A stretch of DNA of 64,000 nucleotides from Brasenia schreberi (GCA_036023115.1 JAYKKT010000079.1:11709501-11773500); one strand, 5' to 3'; counted from the first letter of the stretch, positions 1 through 11,680 are shown. The notes: generated by a model not told the origin, from the letters alone. Program-made: numbers and translations.

Positions 1-652
1 TTAAATTCAAGTTGCGTGAGTTGCCTTTCAATTTATACACTCAAAGCACTCACTCACATTGAGCCTTTTCGCTCTTAAGATATAGCTATATATTTTCTTT
101 CCGCATCTAAGATATAGTTATATTTTCCCTTCTGCAATTTTCCTTCTGCTATGTCTTTAAATTCTGGGTTTTCCCTTCAAGTTGTGTGAGTTGCATTGCA
201 TATACGCCACACTCGAGATAGGGAGCATACTTGCATCGAACCATCCTAAGCAAAATCGTGTAGAATCTGCCAAAATCGAGCACTTGATGCACACAATTAC
301 ACGCTTGAATGGGCTAAAACCCAAGAGACATAGGAACGTGTAGATCCCATGCATAAAATCTGCAATTTTGACAAAACCAATCGATAAAATACTTTTATGT
401 TTTCAAAAGAATCGTGTTTGTTCAAAATCGAGATTTCCTAAAGTGTATAGACTGACTCTTTAGCGTCGATTCAAGAAGGTCTACGACGAAAAGATCCCAC
501 TTATCCACAGTCGCCCCAAAAGTCAGATATTTTCAAAACTTACTTCGCTAGTTTGAGAAAGCTAGCTGGCACACCCTTTTAAAGCGACGTAAGCACGAAA
601 ATATTCGCTTCAGGCCTAAGAACCCGGAGTCGAAGATTTTCCGTGTCTACCA
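1..652 (+). repeat. B1 5' LTR, 3'-terminal part
   Basis: It aligns by eye with the end of the B1 3' LTR (about 5540-6234), including the TTGAGCC(T)TTTCGCTCTTA motif at 58-77, the TCTACGACGAAAAGATCCC motif near 480 and the terminal CCGTGTCTAC. The boundary near 652 comes from the end of this similarity. The expected terminal ACA is mutated. Confidence 0.75.
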
Positions 653-1775
653 TAAAGGCATGAACTTTCAAAATGAATTCCAAAACCCTGCTTGACCAAA
701 ATCAAGTGTAGGAAACATATTTCGATCAAAAGGGCTGGTATAAAACCATCTTCATATAGAAGGGAGGATTTCCCAAAATTACTTTCTCAAAAGGGATCAA
801 AATTTCAAAAATTTTAACCCTACATATGGCTTTGAAAAGAAAGATTTTTTTCAACTTCTAGTTTATATGAAAACCTTGATTGTGTTGGGATAAAGAACAT
901 GAATCTCACGATGAAATATGGAGACCATGTCAAAACTAAAACCTAATGGCCATGACGATCACTTAGGACTGGTTGTGTTTTCCATCCTTGAGCAAAAAGT
1001 ATCATGATCATGTTAGAAAAACCATGGAAATGCATGGACATGAACATACCATTGTCCATCCAAAATCCTTTTGAAAAGCCATGGCCCTTCACCATATGGC
1101 CATGCGAAATTCCCTACAAGCTAGGGGCATTTTTAAATACAGCCCCTAGACACCTTCCATGGAGAAACGAATTTCATAAAATGCATCTCCTTCATGATTT
1201 GTGAGATACATTTCATATGTTCATCATTGCATAAAAGCATGTATTTCCATTTTGAGTCACATGGAGTGCATAGCATGCATCACATTCATATCATATCACC
1301 CCAAAGAAAGCCCAAGAGGTTGGCAATTCGAGTAGAAATGTCTCCATGTCTTCAAAGGGCAACAAAAATTAGAAATTTGTTGATATTGTGGGTTGAAATT
1401 AGCAAAACCCCAAAAATGCCCGAATATTCAAAAGGGTTTATGTTAAATTCCTTTTTCAAAAAGATTTCAAAATCGAACTCCTTTGAAACTTCTTGAAAGA
1501 AGGATCAAAGTTGATTGTATAGCCTTGAATGGAGGATTTTATACTTTGCGAAAGGTAGAGTCTTCCAAAAACAAATTGGCAACATTTCAAAAAACCCTGG
1601 CTTACAAGATTAAGCCTTGTTCAAAATATCAAAATATTTTCGAATAGCAGATGCTACTAAGAAATAGGACGATCTCGTTTGAATCGAGTAACCAAAGGGA
1701 TAAGCCTTCCCCCATTCTACTTTCTCTCCAAAGAGGAAAATTGGCTGTGTTCAAAAGAAAAAGGAAAAAAAAACA

Positions 1776-1965
1776 AGAATACAAAAACTCCTCCGAAAGT
1801 GGTCTTCCCTTCATAAACAGGGAATACAAAAACTCCGCCGAAAGAGGTCTTCTCGTTCGAAAAGAAAAAGGAGATATAAAAAAGCTCCTCCCAAAGAGGT
1901 CTTCCCTTCATAAATAGGGAATATAAAAACTCCTCCAAAGAGCTGCTCTCCTTTAAAGAAAAGAG
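1776..1965 (+). repeat. ~47-bp minisatellite, about four copies
   Basis: Units begin near 1777, 1822, 1872 and 1919 with a GAATACAAAAACTCCTCC-like start, followed by an AAAGAGGTCTTCCCTTCATA-like part, spaced 45-50 bp. Copies differ from each other, so the array is not recent. The equivalent place in the A1 3' untranslated region has one AAAATACTCCCAAAGGGAGA unit. Confidence 0.7.
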
Positions 1966-2405
1966 GGATTAATGAAAAAATGCTCCCAAAGGGAGACCCT
2001 CTGTGAAAAAAAGAAACAGAAAGCCAAAGCTCCAACGAGAGCGATTTTCTGATTCTTTGCCTAAAACCACGGGACGCTTCAGAAGGGACCGTGGTATCTC
2101 TTTCCCATATTCCTATGGCTTATCCTCGAGGAAAAAGGTTCAAATTTGCAAAAATCCTAAAGTACGAATAAAATCGGCTTATTTGGATTTCATTTTGTTT
2201 GAGAACTCGACTCTGTTTTGTAGGAAATGGAACTTTGAAATGTTTTCCATGTTTTCCTACCCAAAAACCTCTACTGAGTAGCAGGTATCGAAACCCGAAT
2301 GAAGGGAAGTATCAAAAAATGGAAGTCCTTTTCAATACAAGCTAAAAGGAGTTTGTTTTCAAAAAGAAAATTTTCAAAAAAAACCCACGAATGTCAAAAA
2401 GAAAA

Positions 2406-2550
2406 GGGTAGAACCTGCTTGGAGCAGACGACCTCAAAAGACTCTCTCCAAAGCTCGAAAACCCAAAAACGTCTAGAAGACATGGGTAAAACCTACTAGG
2501 AGCAGCCTGCCTCAAAAGGCACTCTTCGGGCTCAAAACCCCAAAAACAAA
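2406..2550 (+). repeat. 78-bp imperfect direct duplication
   Basis: Two copies starting at 2406 and 2484, each running GGGTA(G/A)AACCT, then GGAGCAG, then CCTCAAAAG, then CTCAAAACCC. They lie in the purine-rich interior upstream of the polypurine tract. Confidence 0.55.
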
Positions 2551-2768
2551 AAATGTTTTTCTCATACATGCATCCAAAAAATCGTCCATGCATGATCATA
2601 CATAGGGAAACCTAGGAAAAGTCCCCTTTTGCTAAAAATCCCCACCTGTGGTAAAAGAAAATAGGGTTTTGCGAAATAAAAATGGTGTATTCTCGAGAAA
2701 ATTTGAGAGAAAAACCAAAATGGGGTGTTATCTTCTTCGCCATTATCCAAATCAATTTGGATAATGCC

Positions 2769-2781
2769 AAAGAGAGGCATT
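2769..2781 (+). other. B1 polypurine tract
   Basis: AAAGAGAGGCATT lies directly before the 3' LTR start TGTAAACACC at 2782. A1 has AAAGAGGGGCATC in the same place (23086-23098). Plus-strand DNA synthesis of LTR elements starts at such a tract. Confidence 0.75.
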
Positions 2782-3585
2782 TGTAAACACCCCGAATTTT
2801 CCAAAAATCAAAAACTCTCAAAAACACAAAAAGCTCGTTTGAGCCAAAACGACAACCTGTTTTAAAATGTGAAAACAAGTACAAAAGGCAAAAGGAGAGC
2901 CCCGACAAGAAGAGCAAATCGAGCCTGGAGTCTCAAAAGCCACCCCCTGCTCAAAAACGGATGAAAAGAAAGCCCCTTCAGAGAAAAGCCCGATAGAAGG
3001 GTAAAAATGTAATTTGGGTTTAAGAAAAAGCGCAAAGCAGCTCCAAAATACAAAAAGAAGCCCAGTACCTAAGGAAGTCGACAGAAGTTCGAGACATGTC
3101 CCGTCAGAATGAAGAACGGAATCCGTGCGACAATCTGAGTTCGATATCAACTGGAACCGGCCAGAAACCAAAACGGCAAAATGGCGGACCGAAATGAACG
3201 TCGAAAAAGTCCTGAAAAGCAGAACACTGGTTGGAAGAAAGACTTGGGGAAGACCCAGTCCAGAGTTGGGCCTCCGATGAATCAAAGCTCGCTCGAAACC
3301 GACGGTGAAAAGCACCAGAAAAGACCAGAAAACAAGGAGGAGAAGAAAAGTTTGGATTGGGTCTGGACCCAAAAATATCCAGATCCAAATAGTGTTTGGA
3401 TTGGATCTGGATCTTAAAATATCTGAGATCTGTGATTCAAGATCCAAACCCAAATAAATATTTGGACTAGATCTGGATCTCAAAATATCCGAGATCCACG
3501 ATCCAGATCCACATAGAGTTTGGATTGGATCCAGATAGCCAGACCCAAATCCAAGACCCAATATCCAAGATCCATTTAAAACCTC

Positions 3586-3593
3586 TATAAATA
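3586..3593 (+). promoter_or_regulatory. TATA box of B1 3' LTR
   Basis: TATAAATA sits in the short palindrome CCTCTATAAATAGAGG, just after 200 bp of GGATCT/AGATCC-rich sequence. The same element is present in solo LTR S1 (reverse strand, 43520-43527). It is the best candidate core promoter of subfamily B. Confidence 0.6.
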
Positions 3594-4650
3594 GAGGTAG
3601 TGGGCTTGAAAAATCCTGGATGTGAGGTGCAAAGGGGAGAGGCCTTTCACGTGGAAATAAAGGGGGGGAAGAGAGAGAAAAGGCCTTATTGGCCAAGGTG
3701 AGTTTTGGTTTGAGTTGAGATTGGCCCATGGAGGCAAGGGCTGCACCAACAAGTTGGCGTCTCCTTCAAGCAAGTTGGGAGCGTTGCATGGTGGAGCTTG
3801 GCGGCTTGAGCGGTGGCTTGGAGTGGTGCTGCAACAAGGTAAGCCCCTAAAACCTAACCAAGATTCCCTCTCTCCTAACCACTCTAGACCACCCATCCTA
3901 GCCAAACCAGCCCCTAAAAACACCACTAAACCAGCCAAGTTCTGGCCGATTTTCACCAAGACTTCTACCCTAGACCACCACCTAACTAAGGTACCCTAAG
4001 ACACAAGCTAAGTTCGGCCACCACCTGGCCGAACTCTCCCTTGAACCCAACCAAGTTCGGCCAGCTTTGGCCGAACTTCCCATTTGAAACAAAACCCAAC
4101 TCGAGCCACCTTGGCTAGAGTCCTTCCCCTAAAAACCCACGGCCTGCACCAGCAGGCCGGGTCCCATTTTCTACCCAAGGTTTGGCCTGCCCTAAAGGCA
4201 GGCCAACTACCTAAAAACCAGCCCAGCCCTCGGTTGGGTTTTCCCTCCCCACATACCTAAGACAGCCCGGCCAAAGTTGGTCAGGCTTCCTTCCTTTTTC
4301 ACCATAACCTGGCCTGCCATTCGGCAGGCCACCTAAACCTAAACACACGGCCAAACCAGGCCATGTGTTACCCTCTTTGAAACCATACCAGGCCTGCCTT
4401 AAGGCAGGCCATTCACCTTAAAACCACTCGGCCATACTGGCCGTGGTCCCTTAACAAAGACCCAAGACAAGACCTACCATCCAACAAGTTATTCACCTAG
4501 CTTAACCGTGTGTGCCTTGAACCCCTAAGCTCACCTTGGCCCATCTTAGTTAACCAGCCCTTAACCTAGTCGTGGTTTGCCTAGGATCAGCCCCAACCAT
4601 ACCCTAAAGTCACGCCTTCTAGAGCCACATTGGCTCGAGTTTCACAAGAC

Positions 4651-4875
4651 CTAAACCAAGGCCAAATGCTGGCCTAATACCAAGTCTAAACCATACCTAA
4701 ACCAAGGCCAAATGCTAGCCTAATACCAAGTCTAAACCATACCTAAACCAAGGCCAAATGCTGGCCTAATACCAAGTCTAAACCACACCTAAACCAAGGC
4801 CAAATGCTGGCCTAATCCCAAGTCTAAACCTCACTAAACCCAAGGCCAAATGCTGGCCAAATCCTAAACCTAAAC
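4651..4875 (+). repeat. 46-bp tandem repeat, about 4.5 copies
   Basis: Units start CTAAACCAAGGCCAAATGCT at 4651, 4697, 4743 and 4789, with a degenerate fifth at about 4835. The first four differ by only one to three bases each, so local expansion is fairly recent compared with the rest of this LTR. Confidence 0.9.
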
Positions 4876-6234
4876 CCTATCATTTGAGCCAAGGTGGCTC
4901 GAGTCTTACCTTGCCCAAATCAGCCCCAAGTAGCCCGAAACCTGGTATAATTTGCAGCTCGCGGAACTCCAAGTCTCTCCAAGCTCTCAAGCTCTCCGGC
5001 TTCGCTCCCACATGCCACGAATGCCATAAGAAGATGCGGGACTCATCCCTTGTACAATCCTAACTCAAGAACCTCGAAAAGTGTAAGTCGTTTGATAATA
5101 TCAAGTCTCTTTTCCATTCAATTCAATTCGTGATACGGGGTTGTAATAACGGAGCATCGTCTCCCCCCGGAATGTAATAACGGTGCTGGACACACGAGAC
5201 ACACATGTACACTTGAGCCTTTCCGCTCTTATCTCGTACACAATTGAGCCTTTTCGCTCTTATCATATACATTCGTATTTCAATTCAGCTGGGTTGTTAC
5301 ATTAAGTTGTGTGAGTTTGTCTTTCAATTACACACTCGCACCCAAGAAACACCAGAGCGATTGCTCAAACACCTCATGCATATTTTGGCCTTAGAAGCAA
5401 CTAAGATATAGCCATATCTATATATTTTCTGCTGTGTGAGTTTTCCCGGTTCAGCTATGTACGCATTTCAATTCCGAGTTTTAAATTCAATCGTGTGCAT
5501 TGTCTTTCAATTCATACATACACACACGCCACAATTGAGCCTTTCCGCTCTTATATATATCTATATCTCCCTTCTGCTGCGTTTTATGGTTCAGTTGTGT
5601 GTGTTGCATTTCAATTTATACACAACACCCACGCACACATTGAGCCTTTCCGCTCTTAAGATATAGATATATTTAAATTTCTGCAATTTACATTCAAGTC
5701 GTGTGAGTTGCATTCAATTTGGGTTTTCCCTTTTGCTAAGTCTTTAAATTCCGGGTTTTACATTCAAGTTGTGTGAGTTGCATTGCATACTCACCACACT
5801 CGAGCTAGAGTGCATACCTGCATCGAACAAACCCGAACAAATCGTACAAAAACACCCATCTTAGGCCAATTTGCACACACTCCATGCCGAAGTGGTTGAA
5901 ACTGAAAGACTTAGGGTCGCCCGAATAAAAAATCGCCAAAAGTGCATGATTTCCAAAGCTCTTAAAACACTTCTTTATTCAAAATCGATTTTGAGTTTAA
6001 CTTGTTTCAAACGAAGTCTCCAAGCGTACAGTCTGACCCTTGCGCATCGGTGCAAGAAGGTCTACGACGAAAAGATCCCGCTTGCCTACAATTGCGTTTC
6101 AAAAGTCAGATATTTTCAAAATTTCCTTTGCTAGTTTGAGTAAGCTAGCTGGCACACCCTAAAAGCGAACGTAGATTGCGAAAAGATTCACTCCAGGCCT
6201 AAGAAACCCGGAGTCGAAGATTTTCCGTGTCTAG

Positions 6235-7372
6235 AGGCGACCCTAAGTCTTTCAATTTTATGTACTTAGGCACGATGTGTGTGCATCAAATGGCCTAAGC
6301 CTTGGCATGTTTGCATGATTTGTTCGGGGTTTATTTGATGCAGATATGCACTCTAGCTCGAGTATGGTGAGTATGCAATGCAACTCACACAACTTGAATA
6401 TAAAACCCAAAATTTAAAGACGTAGCTGAAGGGAAAACCCAAATTGAATGCAACTCACACGACTTGAATGCAAATTACAGAAATTTAAATATATCTATAT
6501 CTTAAGAGCGGAAAGGCTCAATTGTGTGCATGGGTGTTGTGTATAAATTGAAATGCAACTCACGCAGCTGAACCGTAAAACGCAGCAGAAGGGAGATATA
6601 GATATAAGAGCGGAAAGGCTCAATGTGACGTGTGTGTATGTGTGTAAATTGAAAGACAACACACACGACTGAATTTAACAACCCAAATCGAATTGCAATA
6701 TGGCTCTTATTAGAGTCTTGGGAGTAAGAGCGAAAGCTCAATGTGTGTGAGTGTGGAATGGAAAGACAACACACACAACTTGAAAATAACAACCCAAATT
6801 GAATTGCAATATGGCTCTTATTGGATTCTTGGGTGTAAGAGCGAAGGCTCAATGTGTGTGAGTGTGGAATGGAAAGACAACGCACACGACTTGAATGTAA
6901 AACCCACGCAGCTGAATATATATAAATAGAGCTATATCTTAGGGGCTGTCAAGGCCCGTGTGTGTGCAAAAGTGTGCAACTAAGAGTGGAAAGGCTCAAG
7001 TGCACGTATGTGCTTGTGTGTCATGCACGTTATTACAACCCGGGGGAGACAACGCTCCATTACTACAACCCTGTATCAAAATTTAATTAAGTACCAAATG
7101 TAAGGACTTACAACTCACCTAGCCCGCTATGTGGGGTGTGTCTAGGACGCGTACGCCTTGCTTGTGGAGTTCGGGTCACATGGGAGCGAAGCCGGAGAGC
7201 TTGAGAGCTTGGAGACACTTGGAGATCCGGGAGCTACAATTTATACCAGATTTAGGGGCCACTTGGGGCTGATTTGGGCTAAGGTAGGACTCGAGCCAAG
7301 GTGGCTCGAGTGGTAGGGCTTGGTTTAGGATTCGGCCAGCACTTGGCCTTGGGTTTTGTCTTGTGAGACTCG
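6235..7372 (-). repeat. Inverted fragment of a subfamily-B LTR
   Basis: Read on the reverse strand, this matches B1 LTR positions of about 4633 to 5920, including the paired TTGTAATAACG motifs, the CTCAAGCTCTCCGGCTTCGCTCCCA-type segment and the TTGAGCCTTTCCGCTCTTA repeats. Its left end abuts the B1 LTR end in inverted orientation. Its right end fuses to A2 pol linker sequence near 7372 at the shared bases GAGAC. It therefore has no LTR terminus on either side and is a rearranged fragment, not an insertion. Confidence 0.75.
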
Positions 7373-10083
7373 AGACCCTGGTTCTACGCCCCTAGACTCT
7401 TGTAGGGCGTGTAGCCCATGTTCAATAACATGTTTCACGACTTTTTGTTTCTTGAAAAAGTTTGATACAAGTCGTGGTCCTGGAACATGCTATCGTCCAT
7501 ATTGTGCTCATATGGCCTCTTGTCCAGGGGCTTTGGAAATAAGGAACGCTTGGATCGTCCTAGAAGGGTTAGAATAGGGAGGGGGCCTGCTTTGGGCGGT
7601 CCCTTCACACATACAACCTTCCTAGGGTTGTTTAACACGAGCCGAGGTGGCTCAATCACAATTTGCCCCAGGTTAGCCTCATGGGCCTGGGAGCTTGATA
7701 AATAAGGGGTGTTTATGATCCCCTGAAGCTATGGGTGACTCTCACCTAGGATCATTATGACCTGGTCCCTAAAAGGGATCTTGACACACCGGTGGAAGGT
7801 GGATGGCACAGCGCACAAACTGTGTATCCAGGGCCTTTCCAGCAACAGGTTATAATGGGGGTGGACGTCTAAGACATGGAACACCCCCGTGTGTTCGATC
7901 CCTCCCGTTTTCATTGGGAGTTCGATGGATCCTAAAAGTCTAGACGCATTCCCATCGTATCCAGTGATAACGATGGGGCTTGGGTTCACTGAAGTCAAGG
8001 TGACTCCGATTTTATACGCCATATGAAGTGGAAGGATGTTGAGCCCTCCTCTACCATCGACTAGGCACCTGTCCAGAGAGTGGTTGTTTAGAACCACCTC
8101 GATATGCAGGGCCTGGTTATGGGTTTCGTAGGGTCTATCTACATCATCTTCCAAGAAAGTGATGGGCGACTTTGCTCCTAATAAAGCCACTTGGGCAGAC
8201 AAGGATTCTGGACTTATGTTCAAATCAACCTTGGCCCTTTCTAGAATTTTCTCTAATACAAGTCTATGCCTAGGCGAGGTTTATATGAGCTCTAAGATAG
8301 ACATGTGAATAGGAATCTTTGAAAGGTAGTTTTCGAAGTCATAAGAATTTAGGATGACTTTGTCCTTATCTGCTTTTGGCAGACCACTAGGGATACATGC
8401 TTTTGAGGGGCCAGGCACACTGACCACCTTTTGAGCACCTTGAAGGTGCGGGGGTTGATAGATCCTCCCGGATCTAGTCACTTCCCCCACGACCAGCCTA
8501 GGGTTCGCGCTAAATTTGGCTCTAAGGATGAGCTGAGGAGAACCTTGGATTTTCAAAACTGGTTTTGCCGGGGATTCCACCTTTGGTGGTCCCCGAATGA
8601 CGACTTGGGCGGGCTTCTTGTATAGTACAAGAATGGGTGCACAAGTGGGTCGACCAGGTTCTGGTTTTTGCGCTAGTTCTTTGGAAATGGTGAGGGCACA
8701 TACCTCCTTTCCTTTCCCACTGCCACTGGCGTGCTTGGGAAAGGGTTCCTTGAAGATAGCTTGAGGTGGCTCAGGTTCCGCAGTGACCTGGAGCCGGCCT
8801 TCTACTATCAAGTTCTCAATTTTATTTAAGAGGGAGAAGCAGCGTTTGGTATCATGGCCTTTTAGCCGATGATACTTACAAAATCGGTTTAAATACCCCC
8901 CTTTGGAAGTGACTCCTTCAGGGATTTTAGGGAGTTCTATCATGCCCTGGGCAAGTAGGAGGTCTAGGACCTCCGACACAGGTTGCCCTAGCGGAGTGTA
9001 CTCCCGTTTTTCAACCGGTTTTTGAAAATTTCGCTTCCTCTTATTTTTTAACTTTTCAAAATGTTTGGAAGTGCCCGCCATGCCTGGATCCACCCGGACA
9101 TTGGCGATTTTATGGGGCTTTGCCCCTTTGTCCATCGTGGGTAGCCCGTATGTGATGGGCTTTTCCAAGCGGGTTTTGGAAACGGCACTTCCTTTCCACA
9201 AGTGATCGTATGTCCCTTTTCGCAAGTTGGTTTCGAAAAGGGAGGCCTTTTTGATCAACTTATGGAAAGTTGAGATCTCATGGAGCGAGAGAAGGGTTTT
9301 TAACTCACTTTTAAAGTTATCCAGGATGAGCATGACTGCGCATCCTTCGGATATGGGCTCTCGCACTTGGCCCAAAAGCGACCTCCATCTTATAATGAAG
9401 GCATGTACGTCTTCGTTCATGCCTTGCTTAGTATCCCTTAAGGTATTCAGAGTCGGCGTGACTTCTACGTTGTGTGCAAATCTTTGCATGAAGCAGTTCG
9501 CTAAGTCTTCAAAAGTAGCGAACTGGCTTAAGTCGTAGGAAGCCAGCCATTTGGCAGCTGTGCCTTTAAGGGATAAAGGGAACCAATACACCCATTTCAT
9601 CGAGTCCTTTTTCTTCTTATGGGCTCGACGTGAGAAAAGCTGCAAGTGAGACCTAGGGTCTCCCACGCCATCATACCAATGGAAGTTCGGTATTTCATCG
9701 TCACTGTCTGTTTCGTAATCCATAGGAAGGAAATCAGACAGGGCGTAGCTTTTTTTCTCTTTATTCTGCCCTTTCAGCAGCTGCTGTAGGGCTTTACGGT
9801 CCTTTTGTGTGAAGGACTCGTGGTATTGGTTGCCTTCCATTACGGAGGCCTCTTTGTGCTTGCGAGGTTTTTCATATTTTTTCTTAGGCCTTTGTTCACC
9901 GTTTGATGAACACGAATCGCCTACTTCAGCCTCTTGGCTGAGAGCATCGATTTTGGCCTCAAACTCCCTTCTCAGGTCCTCGATCTCATCTAGTTTTATT
10001 TTGTTTTTGAAAATCCTCCTAGAGTGAGAACTTGATGTGCATGAGCCTTGGCTCGACACTTCACTTGGATTGGATTTTGACAT
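7373..10083 (-). pseudogene. gag-pro: A2 gag-protease pseudogene
   Basis: Start taken at the ATG at 10083 (MSKSNPSEVSSQ), shared by all copies. Order: charged N-terminus with a probable coiled coil (EIEDLRREFEAKIDALSQEAE), the gag capsid-like domain (around WVYWFPLSLKGTAAKWLASY), a C-x2-H-x4-H-x4-C knuckle (CKYHRLKGHDTKRC), a proline-rich linker, then aspartic protease (LVDGRGGLNILP; other copies have DGGGG). The gag part is the best preserved in the window, open for about 600 codons to a TAA at 8281-8283. A TAG at 7729-7731 ends the protease ORF and a further frame disruption follows. Gag would form the cytoplasmic particle; protease would mature the polyprotein. Confidence 0.85.
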
Positions 10084-10202
10084 GCTTTTCAAGTTTTTTC
10101 AAAATGTCCTAAGTACAAGCAAAGAAAACAAGTTAAAATGACACCTTTTAACAAAATTTTCGCAAAACTTCTACCTTAAAACTCAATTTTTGAAAGGCTC
10201 AC

Positions 10203-10220
10203 GTCCCACCGGGCGTGTCA
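10203..10220 (-). other. A2 primer-binding site
   Basis: The reverse strand reads TGACACGCCCGGTGGGAC, one base from the TGGCACGCCCGGTGGGAC of P3. It lies five bases inside the LTR end (TGTAGA at 10226 on the plus strand). The first G is mutated. Confidence 0.75.
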
Positions 10221-10825
10221 ATCTTTGTAGACGCGTGAAAATCCCCACGCCTCTTCCACCCTTTTCTGGGCTTGGAGTGGATCCTCTCGTGCGTCTAAGG
10301 CCTATCTATGTAAACAGGGTGTGCCAGCTAGCTTACCTAAGCTAGCGAAGATATATATTTTAACTGACTTCTAATCGTGGCGACTGTGAGTAAGTGAGCT
10401 CTTGTCGTCGCAGACCTTCTTGCACTGATGCGTAAGGGTCAGTCTATACGCTTTGCAAAAAATCAAGTTTTTTGGGATAGAAAGCCTACGAAGCGGTTCG
10501 AGGTGTCTAATTCGGGTTTTTTAGATACGATTGCAGATTTTAGATCACGTGGATTTGCACGTGCCTAAGTCTTTCCTTTTATCCCTTTTACGGGCCACCT
10601 AGTTTGTGTGTTATGAACACTCCACTATATGGGCGAATTTGAGCGGGGCTTGCTTTGATGCAATATGCGTCCTACCTCGTGGTATGGCGTAGATGCAATG
10701 CAAACTCACACTACTCCAAAGGGAAAACCCAAATGTAAAGACAATGCCGAAGGAAAATAACCGAAGGGAAATGACTTGTAATGTAAATGCCGAAGGGAGA
10801 TATGTATATGGAGTATGTATATGGG

Positions 10826-11680
10826 CCCTTACTCGGGTCTTGCAAATAAGAGCGAAGGCTCAATGTGGGTGCGTGCTTGAATTGAAAGACTTACACACAC
10901 GACATGAAATTAAACCCAAATATAACTTGCAGTATGGCCTTGATTAAGGTCTTGGCAATAAGAGCGAAAGCTCAATGTGTGTGAGTGCTTGAATTGAAGT
11001 ACTATGCACACAACATGAAATTAAACCCAAATAGTATAACACGGCCCTTACTTGGGTCTTTCAAATAAGAGCGAAGGCTCAATGTGTGTGAGTGCTTGAA
11101 TTGAAAGACTTACACACACGACATGAAATTAAACCCAAATATAACTTGCAGTATGGCCTTGATTAAGGTCTTGGGAATAAGAGCGAAAGCTCAATGTGTG
11201 TGAGTGCTTGAATTGAAGTACTACGCACACAACATGAAATTAAACCCAAATAGTATAACACGGCCCTTACTTGGGTCTTTCAAATAAGAGTGAAGGCTCA
11301 ATGTGTGTGAGTGCTTGAATTGAAAGACTTACACACACGACATGAAATGAAAGCCCAAATAGTATAACACGGCCCTTACTTGGGTATTTCAAATAAGAGC
11401 GAAGGCTCAATGTGTGTGAGTGCTTGAATTGAAAGACTTACACACACGACATGAAATGAAAACCCAAATAGTATAGGTCGGCCCTTACTTGGGTCTTTCA
11501 AATAAGAGCGAAGGCTCAATGTGTGTGAGTGCTTGAATTGAAAGACTTACACACACGACATGAAATGAAAACCCAAATAGTATAGGTCGGCCCTTACTTG
11601 GGTCTTTCAAATAAGAGCGAAGGCTCAATGTGTGTGAGTGCTTGAATTGAAAGACAACACACCCAACTTAAGCAAAACCC
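10826..11680 (-). repeat. ~109-bp LTR tandem repeat array, about eight copies
   Basis: Each unit holds AAGAGCGAAGGCTCAATGTG, then GTGCTTGAATTGAAAG, then ACACACGACATGAAAT, then GGCCCTTACTTGGGTC. The AAGAGCGAAGGCTCAA core recurs near 10847, 10960, 11066, 11176, 11287, 11396, 11505 and 11614. GAGC and GCTC can pair to give a short hairpin. This is the largest array of its kind in the window; other LTRs carry two to six units. Confidence 0.9.

Larger units (their letters stand above)
653..2781 (+). other. B1 non-coding interior
   Basis: About 2.1 kb between the two LTRs. The first bases (AAAGGCATGAA) could be a heavily decayed primer-binding site, since coding copies have TGGCATGCCC here; this is weak. 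The middle is A-rich and holds two short tandem repeats (separate entries). From about 1960 to 2780 it resembles the 3' untranslated region of A1 (22300-23098). No ORF resembles a retroelement protein. I see no captured host exon, but I cannot exclude one without a search. Confidence 0.65.
1..6234 (+). mobile_element. B1: coding-less LTR retrotransposon (subfamily B), 5' end outside window
   Basis: Seen: the same LTR end sequence occurs at 1-652 and at about 5540-6234. Between them, a purine tract runs into TGTAAACACCCC at 2782, the same 3' LTR start used by the coding elements. The interior has no gag, protease, RT or integrase homology in any frame, only short unconvincing ORFs. Its last 0.8 kb resembles the region downstream of integrase in A1 (for example the motif CGGGACGCTTCAGAAGGGACC near 2071, compared with about 22434). 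Inference: a non-autonomous derivative that depends on proteins of related coding elements. The outer left LTR boundary lies outside the window, so no target duplication can be checked. Confidence 0.8.
2782..6234 (+). repeat. B1 3' LTR (subfamily B), ~3.45 kb
   Basis: It starts TGTAAACACCCC after a polypurine tract and ends CCGTGTCTAGA, a mutated TCTACA. It shares both ends, the GTAAGT site (5088), paired TTGTAATAACGG-type motifs near 5140-5185 and TTGAGCCTTTCCGCTCTTA motifs (5214, 5243, 5536, 5640) with A-type LTRs. Its promoter region and its 3700-4900 segment (AGGCCTGCC and GGCCAAATGCTGG repeats) differ, which defines subfamily B. Long reverse-strand ORFs in it (for example 2818-3729) have repetitive composition and no family resemblance. 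Confidence 0.85.

Noticed and set aside
2818..3729. 303-codon reverse-strand ORF in the B1 LTR
   Set aside because: Lies wholly within an LTR, has repetitive GSGS/DILRS composition from the GGATCT block, and is not kept in S1 or A-type LTRs.
6235..7372. Independent insertion of a solo LTR
   Set aside because: Neither LTR terminus nor a target duplication is present; both ends are mid-LTR breaks.
10826..11680. Regular repeats resembling a CRISPR array
   Set aside because: Units are ~109 bp with no constant-repeat/unique-spacer structure, in a plant LTR.
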